Assembly: GCA_033064195.1 (NCBI GenBank)
Contig: JARBJD010000015.1
Coordinates: forward strand, 372,001-436,000
Length of the DNA: 64,000 bases
Direction of reading: 5' to 3'
DNA from: Blattamonas nauphoetae
Lineage: Eukaryota; Preaxostyla; Oxymonadida
The translations under genes and the position numbers were made by a program. Below, piece after piece: positions 50,601 to 61,000 of this stretch. Below the pieces are notes generated by a model. The model did not search any database. It was not told the origin of the DNA and saw only the letters and a list, made by a program, of their open reading frames with translations. Numbering within the stretch: position 1 is the first letter of the stretch; every line of letters starts with the position of its first letter.

Positions 50601-53018
50601 GCAAGGATACACAGAGAAGCCACACAGCTCCCCATCCGATCCACTCGCACTTGCGAACCCTTTCGATCCCACATCAGCCAGGAACAACACAAGAGGAACA
50701 TCGTCGGATGTGTTCCCTGTGTTCCATCCTCGATGCAACGCAAGCAACGATGTGGTTGGTGTCAGTGGGAAAGGAGCGAGGAAGGCCATGCTTGTTTCGG
50801 TGATTGCAGCGGCCAGTGACGGTGCTTCTACAAACACTGCTGATCCACTCCCAGTCGCTGAACACGACTCGAATGACGTCCCTGCTTCCAGAGCGAACGA
50901 ACCTGTCGAAGAGAGCACAATCGACAGAGCTCCTCCCTTCCCAGACGATGAACACAATTTGAAGGTCGTGGTTGCCACTGTCAGTTTCGATCCTGTTCCC
51001 AGTTGAGCCAGAATCACTCCTCCATCTCCTGAAGACGACACTGACTCGAACGAGCTGCTTGTGATCGACACATTTTGGTCGCTGTCTCCATTTGTGCTCA
51101 CGAACGCCCCTCCTCCACTTCCTGTCTGTGTGATCGTTTGGAACGTACTGCCAGACACAGACAGTGTCGACGCTCCTTCCATTTTGATCACACTCGCTGA
51201 GGTTAATGTGAGTGAAGATATCGAAACAGTGTCCAGAGTGAGTGACGAGGCAGAGACCATCATGAAATCATCAGCTAGTGTTTCCCCTGAAACAACAAAC
51301 TTGACTTCCTTGATTGTGAAATCGGAGCCATCCCGAACTTCAGCGAATGCAATCGTTGCCTTGGCCAGATTCACATTGATTCGATAGAGAAGGATCATTC
51401 TTTGGCTTGAAATCTCAAAAAATGGGGATTTTGAGCTTGTTTGTGCATTTAGTGTCCCCACTGTTTCTGCGCTCCCTGGGTATTGGGCGCGAAGAATGAC
51501 TTTTTGTGAATCGGATCCGGTAGTTGGAATACTGTCTTTCTGACTTGGAGAAAAGAGGCCAACTGCGTTGAAATGCATGTTTTGGAGGTTGCGCGGGGGA
51601 GACGGTTGAATGTAGATGTCACACATTCCATTCCAGAAAGGACACGGTCTGATGTCGTTGGTGGTTTCGAAAACATTCGCGAAGACCGAAATATCGTCGA
51701 AATTGGTGACGAGGAGGTACATTGTGCCAAGAAAAGTGTCTGGGACTGATGTCTGCCTGTTGATTATGCGATTGTTCGAGAACACGACTGACTTCCTCAC
51801 AACAAGGGCGATTTGAGATCGTGCCGAAATATGTGAAGCATCAAACTCATTATTGTCGAATACAACATGCTCATCAGTAAAGTGGACGTGGATAACAGCA
51901 TCGTCTCGGCACGAACATCCGACGTGTGTGGAGTCCTTATATGTCAGCGCGTGGCCATACATATGCGCGCAAAAGGCTCCTCCATAATACGCCGAAATGC
52001 AGCGTTCAAAATTGTTCTTTTGGAAGTCACAAGTGGCGTTGTTGACATGAATGGCTCCCCCACTGTGGTTGCTGATACAATCAGTGAAATTGCATCGATG
52101 GACTGTTAACTTTCCGGAAACAGGTAGACTGATGACAATTGCGCCGCCAGAAACTTCTGCGGAGCATCCCATGAAGATGGTGTCTTGAAAGGTGACATCA
52201 GAACCGTCATTATAAAAGGTGTGCTGAGTGGTACAAGTTCCGCCGGGGCATGTGTAAAGGGCGTTTGATTGGATGGTGTTGATGAAAGTGTTGTTGGAGA
52301 AGAGGAAGGACCCGCCGAGGTTGATGTCGTTCGTCACTGTCCCGTAGAACACTCCATCCACATGCTCCGTCTTTGTGTTCAGCAATCTTGTCGTTCCTGT
52401 TGCAGTCGCCAGATGTGGGTGCATTGCGGGCGAATTCGAGGTGATGTTGTCGAACGAGCACGATTGAACGAGAACTGATTCTGTTTGTCGGTTTGCCACA
52501 ATCGGGGAAATATCTGAATGGTGTCCGTCTTCAAGAACTGTTGATATCAGGTTCACAACTCCGCTGGAGTGTTGGTTTTCAACAAGAAGAGGAAGAATCG
52601 TCACTTCGGAAGAACGACGAAGATTCAGCCTTTCCAACACAATTTCCGAATTCCACGAAAAGATCAAGTGGGCAGTGGAAATGATTTCGATGGCTGTCCC
52701 AGAGAGGTGAACTGATGAATCTGATGCGTGCATCGCTTGGTGAATCGGGAAAAGTGTCGTCGAGGTCAGTTCGAAGGTGGCGTTCACAACTGAGAATACG
52801 AACAGATCATTCTCGTTTGCACACATGATTTGCGTTTGTGGAGATCCTGACAGGCTTATCTGATCTATTAGTGGTTCATTCGAGGCAAAATAGTGAATGG
52901 AATCAAGGACCATGGGACGGGCATCATTCTTCCTTTTGACAGATGCAAGAACGGAATTGAGGGAAATGGGTGAGGTATATCGACACGTGGTGTCGAATAA
53001 AATCAAGAATAGAATCAT
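44610..53018 (-). CDS. Giant type I membrane protein, paralogue of the 10848–19265 gene (about 2,802 residues)
   Basis: The start is taken at the ATG at 53018, which opens a signal peptide (MILFLILFDTTCRYTSPISL); an in-frame GTG 75 nt earlier would bury it. The first 1,000 residues share the fold type but not the sequence of the paralogue: GGAIVI, GGAIHV and GGAFCA with FTDC/FERC strands at about 310–380. From about residue 1010 (FASITNEGSGSVIHS) to the end the two proteins are nearly the same, with the CG..PCSSL modules, a membrane helix at about 2460–2485 and the kinase C-lobe-like tail (RWRAPETVV, FSLGLVLFEIETG, KDRPGLGEM). Catalytic kinase motifs are absent. Convergent to the first giant gene across 25 kb. 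Confidence 0.85.
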   Translation of the reverse strand: MILFLILFDTTCRYTSPISLNSVLASVKRKNDARPMVLDSIHYFASNEPLIDQISLSGSPQTQIMCANENDLFVFSVVNATFELTSTTLFPIHQAMHASDSSVHLSGTAIEIISTAHLIFSWNSEIVLERLNLRRSSEVTILPLLVENQHSSGVVNLISTVLEDGHHSDISPIVANRQTESVLVQSCSFDNITSNSPAMHPHLATATGTTRLLNTKTEHVDGVFYGTVTNDINLGGSFLFSNNTFINTIQSNALYTCPGGTCTTQHTFYNDGSDVTFQDTIFMGCSAEVSGGAIVISLPVSGKLTVHRCNFTDCISNHSGGAIHVNNATCDFQKNNFERCISAYYGGAFCAHMYGHALTYKDSTHVGCSCRDDAVIHVHFTDEHVVFDNNEFDASHISARSQIALVVRKSVVFSNNRIINRQTSVPDTFLGTMYLLVTNFDDISVFANVFETTNDIRPCPFWNGMCDIYIQPSPPRNLQNMHFNAVGLFSPSQKDSIPTTGSDSQKVILRAQYPGSAETVGTLNAQTSSKSPFFEISSQRMILLYRINVNLAKATIAFAEVRDGSDFTIKEVKFVVSGETLADDFMMVSASSLTLDTVSISSLTLTSASVIKMEGASTLSVSGSTFQTITQTGSGGGAFVSTNGDSDQNVSITSSSFESVSSSGDGGVILAQLGTGSKLTVATTTFKLCSSSGKGGALSIVLSSTGSFALEAGTSFESCSATGSGSAVFVEAPSLAAAITETSMAFLAPFPLTPTTSLLALHRGWNTGNTSDDVPLVLFLADVGSKGFASASGSDGELCGFSVYPCSSLSTVQTRLAANGSKTEGKLNPITLELQTPLDHSTSFSCGGHTATITRNTITLSEAGQFTTSSADSVLTLSSLSILFAASQTKPAISVSLGKIVVTGCPIGNGDADVPVSFGSVSGGSLELSGTNTMKLVSPSSPLFDVTSGSLKIESGTTLTHSDIKRTSSLFVLSGGSTTITSLLIPTLTLDSTSSVFSVSGIASLSLSSMTFASITNEGSGSVIHSTSTGTLSLSSVSFTSCNCDSSGKGRSVFISRPSFSSGDVVMKSVSIITAGTTGSHEVYLDGGNVGAVVTTDWTSLIGTNDGTLTKTQLEQVFGSDSTNTTNIGPLGYHLYPHTSGAVFVSEGFWDHGKCGRDRLPCSSLDFAFSLLTDAKTTLTLSSNITLSTLLECPETGASISSSSATSLLFESDGQLIVDAGALSLSSIDITLPSSLSQSLFVVKGSTLSLSSTVTITNPPSAAHTASLFSVEGGTLSLTSTVFDFTVPFSSSSALLTQTSGTLKLDTVTIWNVSCTVGDGSVVHSSLSSSEDKLEIVGCSFSSCSSSGNGGVLFVSSSLDHNPANLIIQSTFGTDISCGEGKKGEWIFLQGHSLESYLTVSTWTGSISTIVAPANDALLWGEDGSEEEESEYVSLSLLYYLKPFNQPTIAVGDGGRDGEGCGRTHLRCLSLSTAVSHLSGSTPLEVEVVSSLSLVKKETFSLSFTMKSSDETATIAVGQIGAFEVSANTLTLSTLTFDGKGTERSTSLISIVDTGSITIAGCTFTNLKTSGTGSVFSSTLNTGNTLSISESIFSSCSSAGNGGSLFVEVNGGSFEISTALTFTGCSSDGKGQNLFLVHSTLQSLLSGGSLDEIKPTLPSTGLVSTVEKEKWYGSTTKTGESSSLLFFWYPHTESSGAVHVHENGESHSLCGLPQLPCSLVQPSLSKTSTDNETIIDSDFVLNESIKTAKTPSTLTSVSKSVTMSVGVDGKFALSSGSLTLSTLSFVQSSSVQLLEHALISVGSDSSSLIVDGCSFRSFRLSLNALIEHSCSSLTLKSSVFTDIVRLEGDGGVMKSVMDEGMDLDVDSVELVSVRTLSGDGDGFFISFNSISNPTKIPSFNLNNLKYSESAGSEMNTDRKACFVWIEGKRLSEWVKVSDARFAGSYSPIGMESEWLWSVDWEEGLNASLLFYLVAHTGAIGVSSSGYSIVQCGYSGVWCRGLEYGMAVADSKGEKQLNIHDTVEITHLIDLNAEYRVHGKVGSSVLSVVGSGGLVVDSGEHVEIDGVSVVVGVDCSSEVLSCVSSELVLHSIVFSCGGDSSSLINSTLICVDGEGSIGRFSSLSLLSGMSVDGKLLLVKKGTVQMTDVWVSSSISESGGLVSVCGGSFSLVNLALPPLSFSSTPFVLSSFDACSFNHLTANNLSPEVLMDVHDGQNLTLTSCTFDGMPPARNDDKDDDNELICSWTTGLIRINETPTTIDQCRFSQLSKGALAVNGSLLSLFNTKLSSNGVRHPTFTSARQNVHCSSGEVRIEDESSTNEESESLWISTEDCVVKKGSELVASGLFVPKLDVGKTKSVSNKNKSVSIDLVGSMLIPCNLFLLISEVGSSSSWEGLRIELTPSKFGWNSESSISVSLSSSELDKLNRTFGWNGTLVFGDGWTTDWFVVKASESDERKALMKEAMKWMIPLIAGCVVALLVIIIVVVLLRRRSSKAKEKESLLKQQQAEMNDLPPEKLEDFDKLLFPQSSIVAAEGSIGDLALADASGHELQQTKPTFPLGTDNIIPVFGESSTSVLNKQSRPVGVKRGDTLYNRLHSAQKRPIDKMGVAQQIMRKLVGLHRQDPTLSVLTMFSSHSVVFGEDGEVEIALDVGETMGQTRSQTQRTQTCQDGQRTENMTHTEGERKNEQFELLRWRAPETVVSEGEEGQKVDSGSAAVFSLGLVLFEIETGQVPFGEMDALNASRQLKTGIPPKLSLVGDSGLRDVIVSCLQVRGKDRPGLGEMEEKLQSVEFSCGSAVFFDAAQ

Positions 53019-53139
53019 AGTTCGATCAAAAATGAATGACCCTTTCTTTCCTATAGATTTTGCCCTTAATTCGTTATTTTCACGACGCTCCACGAAAGCC
53101 GAAGGATCATTGGACAGAAGCTAATCACGGTATTCACAA

Positions 53140-53275
53140 CTTGAAGTGGGACTAAAGAGCAACATATCCATATCCCATCTCACGTCTGCTCCTTGTTCTG
53201 TGTCTCCAGAAGCTGAACAAGGAACGCTATCTGGGCCTTCACCGATTCCACCTCTACCCGTAGCTCTTGTCACCT
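53140..53275 (-). pseudogene. Relic of the 3-prime end of the Kelch–RhoGAP gene
   Basis: On the minus strand the stretch matches 5865–5990: GAGGTGGAATCGGTGAA, TTGTTCAGCTTCTGGAGACA, AACAAGGAGCAGACGTGAGA and, beyond the stop, CTCTTTAGTCCCACTTCA. It covers the last coiled-coil residues, stop codon and start of the 3-prime flank only. No Kelch, RhoGAP or SH3 sequence accompanies it. It sits just upstream of the second giant gene. Confidence 0.7.
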
Positions 53276-53382
53276 CTGTCTGCCTAAAAGGGAACAAATC
53301 CACCCAACATGTGGATCATTTTCGCTCCCATAAAGACTTTTCGGTGATCGTTGGAATCATCGCCACAAAATCGGATGTTGAC

Positions 53383-54327
53383 CTAGATCTCGTCGGAGAG
53401 GCCTTCCCCACGCAGCCTGGCCAGAATCTGTCGTCCGTTCTTCTGAGCAGCTGGAGGGATCCTCTTCCACTGCTCGAGTCCCTCCAACATCTTCTTGAGA
53501 AGTGTCCCCTTGTTGTCATCCGTGTTGAAGAAATCAAGGCTGTCTGTGAAAACAAGAGCAAATGAGGATGACAACACGAATTGGATCATCGGTTCCATGA
53601 AAGGCGAGCATTTTATCAACTCCCCGAGGATGGCTTCGAAACTGCGAGAAACACGCGAATCTGGGATTTCACGTCGATATTTGAAGACGAACTCCAGAAA
53701 TGGTGTGATGGGAAGGAAAAATTTGTCGATGAAGATGTTGTGGAAGGTTTCCATGGTTGTCTTTCGCTGTTGGGAGATTAAACGAGACACATCAGGAATT
53801 GAGCAGAAAAGGAGTGATTCTACGATGTTCATCAATGCCAGCTTTGGTTGAGCCAAGAGGGGCATTTCATGTTCATAGAAAGTGTGAGGAAGAGACAATG
53901 TTGAGTTGACAATCTTCTCGTTGGATGCTGTGAGGAGCAGCAATATCGACTCAGTGAAACCAGAACAAGAGCGATCGCGGGTTGGTACAAAGTAGAAGAG
54001 AATCTCGTTGCCTGAGAACTCTTAGCCGACTTGTGGAATGATATTGTCAAGAAGAGTGCATGTGGTTCGGATTGCCTGGTCATTTAGATTGGTTCCTTTC
54101 TTCATGAAGTCGACAAGTGACATGAACAGTGGTGACGCTTCTGGTATCGTTCTGATCTCGTTGGGGAGGGGTTGCATAAATAATGGCGTTGTCTCTCGAT
54201 TGAAGGGCCAAATGACAAACGGTTGGCCGGAGTTTGTTGTGTTTCCCATTGAACGATGAAAGAAGAACGAAGGCTTGATGATCCAAACCACAAGAAATTT
54301 CGATCGACCAGTCAATGTCATCCACAA
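53383..54327 (-). pseudogene. Divergent LVKAEYPF-family relic with a central deletion (P)
   Basis: The upstream frame (to 54022) contains LFMSLVDFMKKGTNLNDQAI, then RTTCTLLDNIIPQVG, matching the family block SLVALVKAEYPFDNALQDRA. A stop follows, and the next frame resumes at FSGNEILFYFV (the LPISGNE position) and runs to 53383 with FVLSSSFALVFTDSLDFFN, then KNGRQILARLRGEGLSDEI, matching ASPIVMAFSSCLSFVE and SGKRMMQALFSEGFEDTLE. About 80 residues between the two parts are missing. It is as distant from the array copies as relic E and may represent the same ancient branch. Confidence 0.6.
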
Positions 54328-55006
54328 TACAAATGATGTGCTGTTGTTTTTCCCTTTTCTTTTTCACAATGCTCAGAATCTGTTTCACAAAAGCAATTAG
54401 ATAAGTGCGAACGGAATAATGTGAAAAAAGAATACAGAGAAATCAATGAGTCATTATGACTTCTGATGAGGACGCATAAACCAACAGAATATTGTATCGA
54501 GTGAGAGTGGGGTTGATTTCAAAAATTAAAGTGCAAACATGTGTATACGAATGGGACACGCTGTCCCACTCAGACCAAGTCCAACGCAAACACGAGAACA
54601 CAGAATGAAGAGAGTGTGGTGAGAAAGTGACACAGAAGGAAAACACGAAGAAATGACTGGCTAAAACGAAGATCGAGACGAGAAATCTCTACTCACATCA
54701 GGAATGATGAATGGGAGGATGTGAGGAAGGAAGAGAGAGAGTGGCGAACGAGGAGAGTCTGAAAAATGGATAGACGAAGGAATGGATAGTGAACACCCGA
54801 CAGGGCGAGGAGGAAGGATGACAAGAAAGAGGAAAAGGGACATCAAGACAACGAAATGAAAAGGCGCAGAAAGAAAGAAGTTCGGTCGTGAAGTGATAAA
54901 TGGATTTCTGATAAAGAAGATACAGAATGGTTTCAGATTTTGGGTGAGACGAGTCGACGAAGGGCAGATCTTGATTATTGATAGATGAAGGGAGAGGGAG
55001 TCACTT
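54328..55006 (-). other. Intergenic stretch downstream of the third giant gene
   Basis: Minus-strand frames at 54080–54388 and 54661–55041 are open, but their composition gives no domain. No match to the conserved flank of the other giant genes was seen. I can name nothing in it. Confidence 0.35.
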
Positions 55007-58000
55007 TCACGACACATCAGTGAATCCTTTGTTGTCAGCATCTGCTGTGATTCCTTCCAGCGAGATCGCTACTGTCTCAAACGAGGGTCGCAGTGTCGGG
55101 TCAACTTGAAGACACGACGTGATCACCTCTCTCATCGACTTGTTCGTCACCTTCTCCATCGCCAGCTCGATCCCCATTTCCAGCTGACGATGCGCATTCA
55201 CCGCATCCGTCTCCCCGAAGGGAACACTTCCAGTCTCAATTTCAAACAGGAGCAGGCCGAGCCGAAAAACCCCCACCTGCCGCAGATCCGGCGAAATATG
55301 GGCTTTCCCTTCTTCCGGTGCTTGCCATCGCACAGCTTCGTTCATCCCGTCCAGCCCTCCCACTGCATTTGAACCTCCCACTGTCCCACCCTCGTTCCCT
55401 TCCTCCTTCCCCACCATCCCAGTCGGTTCAGGATCTTCCAAGTTCACATTCAGTGACCCGTCCTTCCCGAGCAGAATCCGATGGCTTGTGACATGTCGGA
55501 GCATCTGTGAATATGTCCCCATCCGAGCCAGTTGATCCAGTCCGCGGGTAAGTTTGATCTCGCACTGTCGTTTGTTCGGAAGGGTCTGTCTCTCGCGATG
55601 CAGATGGTCATACAGTGTCGTCTTCCGAGACACAAAACACATCGCAAATCCGTCCCCGCAGAGAAGACACTCTGCCAGATCCGGACTCACACCAGACAAC
55701 TTCTTCGCTTCCTCGTTCTCTTCTCGCTCCTTGTTCCTCTCGTCCGCCATTTCCGTGCTCCCGACCACCGTGCTCACTTCCATCGTCACACGGTCTTCGT
55801 AATCCACTTCCATCTTCTCGTCGATTGGAGTCAGTTCCTGCGGCGCGTCTTCGTGTCTTTTCGATTTCATCTGCGTTTTTCGGCGCCAGCACACGAACAG
55901 GATGACGATGGTGAGAATGAGGAGACAGACGAGAGAGAGAACGAGAGGAAGCCACCACTTCATGTTCTCCTTCGCCGCTTCCGCCAGCCGCTCCGAACTT
56001 GTCAGTTGGATGATGAAACTGCTCGAACGTTGCTCATTTCCGAACACCAATCGGCCGTTCCATTCCAGCGACTTATCGAGAAGGGTGAGAGATGAGGCAG
56101 GGAGTGACAGTTCAATCGTGGACTCATTGAACGATGTAGTTGTGTTCAGAGCGAGTGGAAATTGTTTCGACTGTCCTTCTTTTCCATCTTTCTTCTTTTC
56201 AAAAACTTCCAGGATCAGCGAACAAGGAATCAGTGTCGTTCCTTCAATCGTCAAAACGAATGACTTGTCTGTCTTGTCCAGTTTGCTGGCTGATGAAGAC
56301 GAGAGTGTTGGGATGAAGAATGGCGAGTTGAAAATATCCGATTTTGCTGTGAGCGAACAATCACTCGATGAGATCCACGCTGACGGTGTCTCCATTCCAT
56401 CTCCTGCACTCAGACTCCCAATCTTCAAGTCTGCTTGTCCTGAGCATCGAATGTTGTGGCGGAGAGAAGGGAAATCAGACGAATGTGGATCGTTGTCGTG
56501 GAAAGCACTTGTTTCGATCGTCAGGCTTCCACCGTCCACGTTGATCGCCCCAAACGACAGTTCCGAGAATGTCGATAATGTGATATGCGTTGTCGCGTGA
56601 TCGAGCACAATCGCTCCTCCACTCCACAAACAGAGGTCATCCTCTGAATTCGACGCTTGTGATGGGGTGGAAGAGAGCGAACATGCTTCCAATGTCAGTT
56701 GTCCTCCAACCATTCGGACGAAGATCAGCGAAGGCGAGTCAGACAGAACAACATCAACTTGATGCAGCCAAAGGGTCCCTCCAGAAACATCAACCATCCC
56801 TTCTTCTTCCAATTCTGACGACGACGAAGGAGACACAAACAGTTCGGGCTTCTTCAGCGGTCCTGATTCAATCACAACTTCATCAGAAGACTCGATTCTC
56901 ACTTGCGACTTCTGTGTCGTGTTGTGAAGAATCGAAATCGAGAATGACGATATCCCAATGCTTTCAATTATCTTCCATCCATCCTCAATCGAACGGCACG
57001 GTCGGAGTCGATCTCCACACAACAACGAAGAATCCGAAGACGAATCAGAATCAACATAAATGACGATGTCAGCTGGAAGTGACCCAGTTGTTTCGGAGAG
57101 CGCAGGAGTGAATAACGTTTTCCCATCCGCACCCTTCATCGCTTCTATCGACGTGATTTCGTAGTTCGTGTTGTGTTTGAGTGTTGTCGTCGGGAATCCG
57201 ATTGGCATTTCTGCGGTCTGTGCATTCGATTCTGAGGTGACGGTTGCGATGAAGGAGAGCGAGTTGTTCAGAGTGACATTGAGCGAGCTCCCCACAATCA
57301 GGTCTGTCCCTGTCAGCTTCAAAAAGCAGCCAGTGTGCAGTTCGTTCGAGAATGCGAACTCCATTTTGATGATCGTTGGAGGAGAAGGAACTCTGATCGG
57401 AATCGGTTCGTTCATCACAACATCGCTGCCACCTGCCGACGAAGTTCTCAAAATGTAGTTCTTCCCAAATCCAACATGAGCGGGATCTTGTTCGTCAGCA
57501 GTCGAAAAACGAACAGAGCAGTGTGTTTCATCAACCACCTCAATTTGTGCATTCGACTTCCAGCTCCCAGTGTCAGAGGAGAGGTAGAGATATCCAAGAT
57601 TTGCTCGAAGCTTCCTCCCTTCCAGACACACCGTCAATTCTGTGCGAGCGGTGTTCAGCGTGCGGTTCGTGCTCTTCTCGATGCGAGGTGGTTCTTCAGG
57701 AGTTGTGAATTGTGTTGGGCCAGCTTCGACATGAATCGACGTGGATCCTTGTGTGAAGCTCACCACTTTGTAATCTGTGCCAAACTCCAGTTGTCCCTTC
57801 TTCTTGCCTGCTTCGGTCTCAAACGGATACAGTTGAGCTTCATGGAGTTGGAGTTCTCCATATGCATCAGTTTTGAGATTGATCACTTTCTGATGAGGTG
57901 TCGTCGCATCGGAGTGCACAGATTCCAACGTCAGTGTGAATGTTTCTTCTTTTGGAAGAGCAACCGATATGAAATAGAGGTCCACGAAGTCCATTCCAAA

Positions 58001-61000
58001 CCATTCATCACCCTTGCTGATGGAGAGGAGTCGAAGAGGCTCCTGAATCGTTGTGAAGGTCAATCCACTCTCGAAGAAAAAGGAACCTGTCATCTTTGTC
58101 ACACCAACCACTTCGTATCGCGTGTTGTATGAAAGATTGATGATTGGTGGATTAGACGAGTCGAACAGAACTGCGGTCGCTGTTCCATTTCCTGCACTGA
58201 AAGTGGCTGTCAGAGTGACGTTGGATGTTGAACTGGAGTTCTTCGAGAGTGTGAGAATGTAGTCTCCTTCCATCCCAATCCCCGAAAGAGAGATCGTCGC
58301 TTTCTTCTTGTCTTGTGAATATTCAAGAGAAGCATTCAAGAACGACAGACGAGCTGGCTCAGGATGAACATAGAAATCGATTCCAGCATTTACAGTAGAG
58401 ATTGAATCTTTGACGACGAATTGGGTGATCAGATATGTCGTGTTGTATGAGAGGGGAGACTTGAGATTTCCGAAGATGAGCTCAGAATGGGTGAAAGGTG
58501 CCGATGAGTCGACAGGCAGTTTCCCACTCAACACAATCTCATCGCCAACCAGTGTTGATTCAACCATCTTCTGAACTGTCATGTTGAAGTCCTTCCCTCC
58601 TTCCAACTTCACTCCTCCCAGAGTCACGACTGCTGATTTCTGTTTGTCGTCGTTACCCAGCAAGCATGAAGCTGCTGTGATCCGAATCGGCTCGTCTGGA
58701 GTGCGAATGGAACGTTTGTCATGCACAACCTCGACATTCCCACTATACATCCTGAACACGCGATAGTTCGTTCCATACTTGAGTGTTTCAATCTGTTCGT
58801 AGACTTTCACAACTTTGAAGCCAGATGAGATGTCGGTGGAAGAGAGTTGAAGATCCACTATTTCAAGTTGCGAGTCCGGATTCTGCAGAAGGAGTGTGAA
58901 GTCTTCCAACGGCATTCGTTCTGTTGAGAATGTCACTTTCACATAATCTGGATCAGATGAATCGAAATCACACAATATTGATGACAGGGTTGGCCCGAGT
59001 GGCGTTTTGAACGTCGTCGCTGAGAACAGGACGTGTTCGGGGGCGCTTGCAGAACCGCCTTGTGTCACAGATTGGATAGTGTATTCGGTATCGTATTGCA
59101 GCTCTCCACTCTTTCCGATTGGGATCGAGGTTGATGCTCCAGCGGTGTTCGAACTGAACGTGAGCTTGAAAGTGTGTGTAGATGTCAAGTTCACATTGTA
59201 TGTCTCGCCAGATGGGAGTTTCGAGCCAGTCACGGTAAGAACGAAGGTTGATGTGGTGACTTCTTTTTGCACATCGATTTTGGTGATGTTGGGAGGACGA
59301 GGAACTTCGAAGGTGAGACCAGAGTTCACAGCGATGGACGAATCACCCGATCCAACAGACACCAGCTCGTAGTTCCCTCCAAACACAACATTTGTATCGC
59401 TCTCACTCGACCCAATCGAAAACCTGACAAAAAACGTTGAGGGATAACTTCCATACATTCCCCCCAACGATGTGATTTGGCCAGAGGTTCCTTTGATAAC
59501 CACCACTGGTTGCTTGGACGCACTCAAACTAGTCCCTTTCAGCTCAACAACAGCAATGTTCTTCTCAGAATTTAGAAGACACGCGACTCCATTGATGCGA
59601 GGGATAGCAGATGGCGTAGTGAAAGTGATTGTGCCCGAAAGGGCGATTTCAATGTCTGTGAGTTCTCCTTCGGGTTTCCACATCACTTTCGTCACTTCGT
59701 ATTCCGTTTCCCATTCCAGTCTCCCTTCTGCCGACGATGGATAGAGAGGTGCTGTTCCTGTCAGTGTTTCTGAGTCAAAGTGAGTGAGTGGGATGTTCCA
59801 TTTCTCAGTTCCCTTCTCAACCACCATCCAAAAAGTCCCGGAATCCTTATTAATCATTTTCAGACTGATTGTCGTTGTGTTGGCATCTTTGAGCGAGGTT
59901 TCAGCGCTTTTCGCGACTGGTGGAGGGATAGTGATGTATTCTGGAATCACCGCCGATCTCAGAACATAGTCGGCAAGCGGGAGAATTCCATCCGCTCCAG
60001 ACGAAACTGTGATTGTTCCCACGTTGGAGTGAGTGGTGAGTGACCCAAAGTCAACATGGACAAGGCGGGGGACATTCGAGCCATCAAGCAACACTCCCAT
60101 CGTCCCTGATATACTTTGTCCCGTTGTTACAGTCACCGTGGCGTAAGATTCATCGATCGAGACAGACACTGATCGGATTTTGAGCAAGGAGGTTATTTGA
60201 GGAACGAGACTGCTTTGGTCCAACGTTGGCTTTTCAACTATGACATTTGGAGTACCAGAAGTGGAGTCAGAGGATGTGAGATTCTGCTCATCGATGGTCG
60301 TTTCTTTGTCTGAACTGAGGAAGCAAATATCGTGTCCAGAGGTCTCGTCTGTACACGAACACGATCTGAAATGGAGCGAGGAGATGTAAACAGTCCCCTT
60401 TGATGTGACAGACAAAGCCCCACCCTTCTCGCTTGATGAACATCCCACAAAGTAGGAGTTTAAAAACGAGGGCAGTTGGGTAGACATACACACCGCGCCA
60501 CCGCATCTTGCAGAGCACCCATCGAAGAAACAATCTTCGATTAAAGTGTTGTAACTTTCGCTGATTGATATACAACCTCCGCAATCCCCCGCCAAACAAT
60601 CCGTGAACGAGGTTCTCGAGATTTTGAAAGGTTCTGGCACTGCAATCTGAGACCCAAAATAATAAAGGGCCCCTCCTTTGTCAGAACTCGCTGGACATGT
60701 GCATTTGTGAAAGAAGCAGGTGTCGACGGTGAGAGACGACGTTGAGCCGGAGAGGAAGAGGGCAGCTCCACCAATCGTCGCTCCAGCTCCATCTCCAGCG
60801 AGTGTCATGTCGTTGAATGTGCAGAGCGTGAATGTGACGGAAGTGATGCCTGACGATGACGTCACTGATGTTCGACCAGGAGTGGATGCGTCGGTGAAAT
60901 TCGTGTTTTGGAAGTCTTTGTCTTCGTTCCCAGTTCGGATGCAGGACGAGAAGGAGGTGTTCAGACTCGTCAGACTCCCTCCCAAGTTCGGCGACATCAT

